DNA of 64,000 nucleotides from Cynocephalus volans. Taxonomy: Eukaryota; Chordata; Mammalia; Dermoptera; Cynocephalidae. Each line of letters starts with the position of its first letter. Within the stretch, counting starts at the first letter, position 1. The notes under the pieces are model-generated. The model was not told where the DNA came from, searched no databases, and saw nothing but the letters and a program-made list of their open reading frames with translations. The DNA lies in contig NC_084478.1 in assembly GCF_027409185.1 (NCBI RefSeq), positions 82,195,624 to 82,259,623 on the forward strand. Direction: 5' to 3'. The position numbers were made by a program, and so were the translations under genes. Positions 56,201-64,000 of this stretch are shown in pieces.

Positions 56201-59040
56201 ATGTCTCCCTTTTCATTTCTGATTTTTGTTATTTGGGTCTTTTTTCTTTTTTTTGGTTTAATGGTTTGTCTACTTTCTTTATCTTCTCCAGAAACCAACT
56301 TTTGTTTCACTGATCTTTTCTATTGTTTTGGGGGTCTCTATTTCATTTATTTCTGCCCTGATCTTAATTATTTCTTTCCATCTACTACATTTAGGATTTG
56401 ATTGTTGTTTTCAAAGTGTTCGATGCATAGTGTTAGGTCGTTTATTTGAAGTCTTTCCATTCTTTTGATATAAGCATTTAGTGCAATAAATTTCCCTTTT
56501 AGTACTGCTTTTGCAGTATCCCACGGGTTTTGGCATGATGTATCTTTATTTTCATTGCTTTCAAGAAATTTTTTGATTTCCTATTTAATTTCTTCTTGGA
56601 ACCATAGGGCATTCAGGAGCATATTGCTTCGTTTCCTTGTATTTGTATAGCTCCCAGGGTTTTGCCTGTTATTGGTTCCCAGTTTTAGTCCATTGCTGTC
56701 TGAAAAGATACTTGGAATGATTGCAGTTTTTCAAAATTTGCTGAAACTAGATTTGTGACCCAGTGTGTGATCTATCCTGGAGAGTGTTCCATGAGCTAAG
56801 AAGAAAGCATATTCTTTAGTTGTTGGGTGAAATGTTCTCTATATATCTGCCAGGTCCAGCTGGTCTAAAGTGTATTTTAAATCCTGTGTCTCTTTGTTGG
56901 TTTGTTGCCTGGAAGATCTGTCCCATACTGAGAGAGGGGTGTTTAGGTCACCTGCTATTAATGTATTAGGGCCAGTTCTTTCTTTAGATCTGAGTGTTTG
57001 CTTTATATATCTGGGTGCTCCAGTATTGTGTGCATACATATTTATGATTGTTATGTCTTCTAGCTGGATAGATCCTTTTGTCATTATATAGTGGCCTGCT
57101 TTGTTTCTTTTTATGTTTTTTGGTTTAAAGTCTATTTGATCTGATATAAGAATAGCTACTCCTGCTTGTTTTTGGTTTCCATTGGCACAGCATATCTTTT
57201 TCCATCCCTTCACTTTTAGTCTGTGTGTATCTCTGTATGTGAGATGGGTCTCTTGAAGACAGCATATAATTGGGTCTATCTTTGTAATCCAATCAGTCAA
57301 TCTGTGTCTTTTGAGTGGGGAGCTTCATACATTCACATTTAGGGTAGCTATTGACAGGTATTGTTTCTTTCCTGTCATTTAATTGCTGTTTGTTTACATG
57401 TTTTAATTATCTTTTGATCATTACTTCCCCTTTATTTCTCTTCTTCAATGTTATTTGGAAATATCAGCTGGCATGATTTAGCTTCTTACTCTTTCTCACT
57501 GGCATTTTTGTTTTAACAGCAGGTTTTGTTCTTTCTTGTGTACCCATGATAGTGATCATCATTATTCAGATTCCAGATGCAGGACTCCCTTGAGAATTTC
57601 TTGCAGGGCTGGTCCTGTGGTGGGGAACTCCCACAATTTTTGTTTGTCTGGGAAATACACTATTCGTCCCTCATTTCTGAAGTAGAGCCTTGCTCAGCAA
57701 AGAATTCTTGGCTGGCAATTTTTTTTCTTTTAGTGTTTTGAATATATCATTCCACTTTCTTCTGGCCTGTAGAGTTTCAGTTGAGAAGTCTGCTGTTTGT
57801 CTGATGGGTGTTCCCTTATAGGTGACTTGATGCTTTTCTCTTGCTGCTTTTAGAATTCTCTCTTTGTCCTTGAGCTTTGCAAATTTGAATATAATGTGTC
57901 TTGGAGAAGACCTTATTGGATTGAATCTGTTTGGGGGACCTTTCAGCTTCCTGTATCTGCTCAAAGAACTGAGCAGAGGTCTGCATCTCTCCCTACCCCT
58001 GGGAAGTTTTCTATTATTATTTCCTTGAATAGGTTTTCAATACCTTTTCCTTTCTCCTCTCCTTCTGGAATACCCATAATTCTGATGTTAGAGTGCTTGA
58101 GGTTGTCTGCTATCTCTCTTAGATTTTCTTCATTGTTTTCAATTTGTTTTTTCCTTTTTTCTTTTTTTGATTGGGTTATTTTGAAAAGACCATCTTCGAG
58201 ATCTGCAATTCTTTCTTCTGTTTGCTCTAGTCTGTTGCTCAAACTCTCTGCTGTGTATTTTATTTTATTGAGTAAATATTTCATTTCTAAGAGTTCTGCT
58301 ACACTGTTTTTTAATGTCTTAATCTCTTTGTAAATTTCCTCCTTCATATTCTGGATATTTTTTCTTGTTTCCTTGTGTTCCCTAGTTGAGTCTTCTTTTA
58401 TTTCTCTGAGCTTTCTTAAGATCATTGCTCAGAATTCCTTTTCAGACATTTCAAGGATTCCCTTTTCTATGGGGTCTGGAATTTGAGCATTAGTGTATTC
58501 CTTTGGTGGTATCATATCTTCTTGTTTGTTTTCAGTTCTAGTATTTTTCATTGACATTTTGTCTTCTGGTAGAGGTATTGCTTCTTCTGTTAGTCTGGGG
58601 TTGGCTATGAGGATAAAGATTTCCTACTCTATTTGCAGGCTCTTCCAGTGACTCTTCTTATATCAGTGTAGTGAAGTGAGTGGCAGATTGCCTGTACAGT
58701 GGCCCAGGCTGCTACTGTGGTGGTGAACTGTTCTTGTGATGACAAAAGGTGTGGCAGCTCTCCATGGCTGTAGACTGAGCCCCTGGTGCTGTGCAAGTCT
58801 CAACTCACTTTAGCACTTGCTGGGCTGTGTGCTCGTCTCTTCCCCCAGGGCCTTAGATGGAGCCCCAATGCCACAAGTGTCTCAGCTTACCTTGGTGACT
58901 GCTGGGCTGTGGGCACTTCTCTCCGGGCCTTAGACTGAGCCCTGGTGCCATGCGGGTCTTGGCTCTTCTTGGCAGCTGCTGGGCTGTGGATGCTTCCCTT
59001 TCCCCTGAGTCCTTAGAGTGATGCAACTTGGTTTTATAAA
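53230..59040 (-). mobile_element. Nearly complete older L1, minus strand
   Basis: Complement gives 5' UTR (about 59,040-58,560), ORF1 (about 58,425-57,600; coiled-coil segment starting MILRKLREIKEDSTREHKET), and ORF2 (about 57,300-53,590). Endonuclease motifs lie at 57,300-56,840 ([21 protein letters not shown]) and reverse-transcriptase motifs at 56,148-55,300 ([32 protein letters not shown]). A 3' UTR with an A/T-rich end follows near 53,240-53,340. Many frameshifts are present. The family differs from L1-1 and L1-2. Confidence 0.85.
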
Positions 59041-61004
59041 TAACAACAATCAAGCATTTTCTTTTTCTTGAGAATCTGAAATTTGGGCAAGCCTTGACAT
59101 GGACTGAGAGGAAGAGGATCTTCTTTCAAAATAGCTGAATAACATGTCTGGTAAATTGTTGCTGGCTCTTGACTGGGAACTCAGTCAGGAAAGTAGACCA
59201 AGATAATTTATTTCTACCTATGCATTTATCTCCACAAGCTGCTTGGGTTTTCACATAGCACAGTTACTGGATTCCAAGAGTAGAGCACATGTTCCAAGAC
59301 ATATAATATATAGCCTGTTCCCCTATTGTTGCATCTTAGATTAGTATGATGCACTTGTCACAACTAAAGGGCCAACACTGATATGTTATTATTAACTAAA
59401 CTTTATACTTTATTCAGAGTTTATTAGTTTTAACCAAATGTCTTATTTTTGTTCCAAGCAGAAGCTGCATGGCCTCCAAAGGCACAAAACATCACTTACA
59501 CTGCTGGTCAAGGCCATAAAAATGGCTACTTAGGCTTCCTCACAGCATGGTGACAGGAACTGAAGAGCAAGAATTCCAAGAGAACTTGGCAGAACCTGTA
59601 TGACATTTTTTATAACCTAGGCTTGAAGTCACACAGAATTACTTCCACTGAACTCTACTGCTCAAGATGGTCACAAAGGCTTTCCTAGGTTCAATAGGAA
59701 GTGAAGAGTCTTCACCTCCTGATTGGGCAATGGATGAAATTGTGAGATGAAGAATATTGTTGCAGCCACCTTTGTGTATACAATCTACCACAGATAGTAC
59801 TTAAATGAATGGGACTGGACAAGGTTACCTAGCATGCAAATAGAGAGGTAAAGAGGGCCCAGGATAGAATTCTATATTTAGAGTTAGAAGAATAATCCAG
59901 CAAAGACTGAAGAAAGGCAACCTGGGAGTGACATCAACAAAGTGGCAGACTGGGAAGCACCAAGCTCTTCTTCCCTGACAGAAACATCAAAAACAACCAG
60001 AACTTGTCTGAACCAATTCTGTTGGAGCTCTGGAAAAGTCAGATATTTACAGCAACCAAGCAAATGTCCATCAAGAAAAAGCTGTCTTCAAAAGAATAAG
60101 AAAGTTTTATGGCATTTTTAGTTGCCCTTACCAGGGCACAGCAATGATCTTAGGCTTTAACGGGCAGCAGCTTTAGCAAGGCAGGCAGTCTCCCCACCTC
60201 AAACTGGAGGAAGCAGAGTAGACCTTACTGGTAAATTATTGTTTATATCTATTCTAAATTGTCTGAGGGATACCTGAAGGAATGAAACAAGGAGCCAATC
60301 TGTTTTTCTTAACTTGAGATACAGGTGATAAAAATGGAAAGGAGTAATTGTTAAAGGTAACTACAAACCCACAGATACCTGAGGTTAGAGATTCTGAGTG
60401 GAGACTTACAATAGGCCACCTATGACCTGGAGGAAAATCTGGAGTTAAACTACAAAAGAGTTCAACCTAATTACCTCCAAATGACCCTATTTCTAGCTAC
60501 ATTAACACTGGGGGTTAGCGCTTCAACATTCACATTTTCAGGGAACAGAATTCTGGTGATAGCATTATGCTTCTGGCCCCACATAATTCATGTCTTTCTT
60601 GCATGCTAAATACATTCATTCCATTTCAACAGCCCCAGAAGTCTAAATCGTTCCAGCATCAACTCTAAAGTCTAAAGTCCAAAGTTCTATCTAAATATTA
60701 TCTAAATTGGATATGTGTGAGACTCAAAGTATGATTCATCCTAAGGCAAATTTTCTCTCCAGCTGGGAACCTGTGAAACCAGCCAAGTTATGTGCTTCTA
60801 AAATACAATGGTGGGACAGGCACAGGATAGACTTTCCCATTCCAAAAAGAAGAAATAGGAATGAAAGAAGAGGTGATGATTCTCAAGCAGGTCCAAAACC
60901 TACCAAGGCAAATTCCATTAGCTATTAAGGCCCAAGAATAATTCTATTTAGTTCAACACTCTGTTCTCCAGGCCCAATGGGATGGCAGCATCACCCCTCC
61001 TATG
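59041..61004. repeat. Ancient repeat relic related to 52,480-53,230
   Basis: Blocks shared with 52,261-53,229 include gaagtcacacagaattactt, ggttcaataggaagtgaaga, caatctaccaca and acaatggtgggacaggcaca. Between them lie stretches with no recognised content (about 59,800-60,450). No gene is supported. Confidence 0.4.
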
Positions 61005-61390
61005 GAAATTGTGTCCCCCCAAAAGTTTATGTATTAATCACCACTGTAACAGTGGTGAGGATGGGAAATACTATTATGGTAGTTGAAAGGTGGGGCTTTT
61101 ATGAGGTGATAAGATTGTGAGGACTGTATCCTTGTGAATGAATTGATCTACTTGTGGAGTACTGGGCATGATTCTGATGGTCTTATAAGGAAAGTAAGTG
61201 AGCAGGTTAGCTCTCTCTTGCCATGTGATATCCTGCATTGCTGTAGAGCCACCACCAGCAATGCCCTCACCAGATGCACCTGCCACCCCAGACTTTGGAC
61301 TTCCCAGCCTTCAAAACTGTAAAAAATAAATTCTATTTCTTTCTACATTACCCAGGTATTCGGTTTTATGCAACAGAAACAGATGAATAA
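61005..61390 (+). mobile_element. MaLR-like LTR
   Basis: Typical order: gtgtccccccaaaagtttat, gaggtgataagattgtgagg, ttgccatgtgatatcctgc, ccagactttggacttcccag, aaaataaattctatttctt, tacccaggtattcggtttta. It is a relative of 1-370. An internal-region relic may lie on either side. Confidence 0.6.
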
Positions 61391-62340
61391 AACCCCCAAG
61401 GTCCCTCAGGGAGCCCTCACCCCTTCAGCTCTGTGAGGAAGCACTCCCCATTTGGTTCAGCGGAGTGCTGCCCACGTGGCTCTCTGTTAGGACCTGCCCA
61501 CATGGCTCTGCTGGGTGCTAGTCCAGCTCATTGAAACCAAGGTGAAGGCCGCCTTGCTCCTGGGCCTGTGCAGTCTGGGCCTGTGGTGGGAGCAGCAGCC
61601 CTGATAATCTCTGAATCTCCTTTGGAGTCCATCTTCTCTTTTCTTAAAAAATAGTGCATGTTCACAGCTGAATAGCTCGATGATGCAATCCTGTAAAATC
61701 CAAAAAATCTAGTAGCCTTCCCTCATTCCATCAAACTGTTTCTCTCTCTTTTAGTTCAAACTAGAAGTGTCTTTGCTGGCATAATCCCATCTCTAGTCCT
61801 GGCTTCTGCTGAGATGAATGCTTAAGTCAATAAGTCACACCCACGGTATCTTTATCAAATGGTTGTTCAGCCAGGCCCTCAGTGTTCTCTTCAGAACAAG
61901 CTTTCTTATATTTTGCAATACACATAAGTCAAACATTTTCCAAACCTTTAAGTTCTGGTTCCCTTTAACTTAATAATTTGTTTTTCAGTTCATCTGTTTT
62001 TGCGTTTTACTATAAGCATTCAAGAGGAACGAAGCTGCTCCTTCAACACTTTACTTAAAAATCACCTTAGCTAAATATCCAACTACATCCCTTGCAACTT
62101 TTACCATCCACAAAACACTAGTACACAGTTCAGCCTAGTTCTTTGCCACTTTATAATGAGAATCACCCTTCCTTCAGTTTCTAAAAACATGTTTGTCATT
62201 TCTGTCCAAAAACTCACCAGAATTGTCCTTAATGTCCATATTTCTCAATACTCTTCCAGCTTCTACTTATTACGCAGTTCCAAAGCTGTTTCCACATGTT
62301 TATATATTTGTAACAGCAGCACCCCACTTCTCAGAACCAA
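61391..62340. other. Unassigned repeat-like stretch
   Basis: The block ctgtgaggaagcactcccca followed by ttggttcagcggagtgctgc looks like decayed retroelement internal sequence. The rest is AT-rich with no supported gene. Confidence 0.3.
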
Positions 62341-62730
62341 AATCTGTGTAAGTGAGCTCCAGCTTCCATAACAAAATACCATAGCCTGGGTGTCTTACAC
62401 AATAAAAATTTATCATTATTTATTTTTTCACTGTTCTTGAAGCTGGAAGCCTGAGATCAGGGTGCCAGCATGGTTGGGTTCTGGAGAGATCTCTCTTTCA
62501 GGCTTGTAGACAACTGCCTTCTTGCTGTGTCTTCACATGAGCAGGGGGTGGTGGGCATCTTCTTCTTATTGTCACAGTCATATGGGATTAGGGCCCACCC
62601 TTATGACCTCATTTAACCCCAATTACCTCCTAAAGACCCTATCTCTGAATATAGTCACATTAGGGATTAGGGCTTCAACTTATCTATTTGGTGGGGACAT
62701 AATTCAGTCCATATCATGGAAGAATTCAGA
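62341..62730 (-). mobile_element. MLT1-like LTR, minus strand
   Basis: The complement reads ggactgaattatgtccccac, then ctaatgtgactatattcaga, gataggg, ggtaattggggttaaatgag and gtcataagggtgggccctaa, then ends with a tggtattttgttatggaagc block. This order is characteristic of MLT1-type LTRs. Confidence 0.65.
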
Positions 62731-62871
62731 AAGCCATGGGCACACCTAGGCAAGATGCAGACTCAAAAATGTCCTGAGAAAACCTAAAACTTTTACCCTA
62801 GACTCAGAGAAAGCCTAAGTGGTAAAGGAGTGCCTAGGCACGGAGCAAATCTACAAGGACTGTGAGTGGTT

Positions 62872-62872
62872 G

Positions 62873-62911
<39 letters not shown>
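62872..62911 (+). repeat. CT dinucleotide microsatellite
   Basis: A (CT)n run of about 20 units with one G interruption, followed some 20 bp later by a ggttggttggtcggtt tract. Confidence 0.95.
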
Positions 62912-62913
<2 letters not shown>

Positions 62914-62949
62914 GGTATTTTCGTCTGTTGGTTGGTTGGTCGGTTTCAG

Positions 62950-63480
62950 CTCCTAACATTCAAGGAACATTCAAGGAAATCTCTGTCAAAATATTAGCTG
63001 AACATGTGCTAAAGGAATAGAGACTTCAGGGAGCAGAGGCTACAAAGAATAGTCTTTGATATAATGGTTTGGAAAAGTCTTAAAACACACAAACTACTAA
63101 AATCTTGAGCAATAAAAAAAATAAAACAACAAACCGGTGGGGGGGCAAATCTGATTTCCAGAGTTCCTGCATTATAATAATCACATGTGCAATTTGCAAC
63201 AACAAAAAAAATCACAAGGCAAAGAAATAGGAAAATATGGTTCACTCAAACAAAAAAAGTAAATTAACAGAAACTCTCCCCAAGGAAGACCAGACACATA
63301 CTAGATTAGTACTAGATGATACTTTAAAACAACTGTCTTTAATATGTGCAAAGAGCTAAGGGAAAACACAAAGAAGTAAAGGAAAACAATGTATAAATAA
63401 AGTGAGAATATCAAGAAAGAGAGATATTATAAAAAAAAGAACTGAAAAGAAGTTCTGGAACTGAATAACTGAAATGTGCA
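62950..63480 (+). mobile_element. L1 5'/ORF1-region fragment, plus strand
   Basis: An A-rich plus-strand sequence with L1 ORF1-region character (ctttaatatgtgcaaagagc, agttctggaactgaataact). It joins directly to an ORF2 end, consistent with an internally deleted L1. Confidence 0.55.
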
Positions 63481-64000
63481 AAGGACTTTAATCGACATTT
63501 CTCCAAAGAACATATACAAATAGCCGATAAGGACATAAATTGATGCTCAACATCACTAATCATTAGATAACCGAAAAATTAAAACTACTGTGAGACACTA
63601 CTTTACATCCATTAGGCAGGCTATTATGGCAGGAAAAAAACCCAAAAACAAACAAGCAAAAATAAGTTTTGGTGAAGATATGGAGAAACTGGAACTCTGC
63701 TGCAGTGTTGGTGGGAATGTAATGTGGCACAGTCACTGTGGAAAACATCACGGCAGTGCCTCAAAAAGCTAAACATAGAATTCCACTTCTAGGTGTATAT
63801 CCAAAAGAACTGAATGCACGGACTCAGATACTTGCACACGAATGTCAACAGCAGCATTATTCACAATAGCCAAAAGGTGGAAACAACCCAGGTGTTAAAA
63901 AAAAAAAAAAAAAAAAACCGGATGAATGGACAAATATATGGTATGTATACAGTCATGCATAGCATAATGACGTTTCTCTCAATGATGGACTGCAGATATG
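63481..64000 (+). mobile_element. L1 ORF2 end, plus strand, runs off the window
   Basis: Shows gacatttctccaaagaacat, gctcaacatcactaatcatt, ttggtgggaatgtaatgtgg and ttcacaatagccaaaaggtg in the order of an L1 ORF2 C-terminus. An A-run of about 20 lies at 63,897-63,917. Confidence 0.8.

Overview
The window is mammalian nuclear DNA. It is dominated by LINE-1 (L1) retrotransposons of several ages, carries MIR and tRNA-derived SINEs and MaLR-like LTR relics, and contains one real gene with spliced introns, present as a direct tandem duplication. Two SINEs with target-site duplications (4589-4747 and 8377-8510) and two tRNA-Ile-like SINE pieces (2945-3010 and 46432-46571) resemble the CYN-type SINEs of colugos (Dermoptera). 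A dermopteran such as Galeopterus is therefore my best guess; this rests on recalled family appearance and not on a search. The gene (a DMRTC1 type, X-linked in other placentals) and the very high L1 load both fit an X-chromosome origin.

Layout. 1-11,800: old repeats (LTR relics, minus-strand L1 pieces, two SINEs, one MIR, plus-strand L1 3' ends) with no gene. 11,802-18,066: a nearly full-length plus-strand L1 (L1-1) with GC-rich 5' UTR, ORF1 with one stop, ORF2 with one stop and a deletion near its 3' end. 18,067-23,515: DMRTC1-like copy A. 23,516-29,484: copy B, preceded by a 515-bp L1 3' piece. 29,485-31,164: a third, truncated unit (copy C) that keeps the L1 piece, the promoter and the first splice donor but no coding exon. 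31,165-43,080: a minus-strand L1, split at 33,765/40,557 by a second full-length plus-strand L1 (L1-2, 33,779-40,542) with a clear 14-bp target-site duplication. 43,081-59,040: three further old minus-strand L1s. 59,041-62,750: ancient repeat and MaLR-like LTR relics. 62,950-64,000: plus-strand L1 pieces running off the end.

The gene. Seven coding exons per copy join in frame into a 297-residue protein. It has a degenerate DM domain: the second half with its Cys/His residues is present, while the first CxxC and NH are lost. Its C-terminus is the one shared by the DMRTC subfamily. Both copies are open throughout and differ by only two residues, in exon 6. The copies are about 2% different in the promoter region, almost identical over the next 2.8 kb, about 1% different through exon 6 and intron 6, and identical again at the 3' end. 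That pattern suggests gene conversion. The L1 piece between copies carries the first canonical AATAAA downstream of each gene. I see no bacterial-type system, CRISPR array or RNA gene; the most interesting material is the L1-bounded DMRTC1 array and its junctions.
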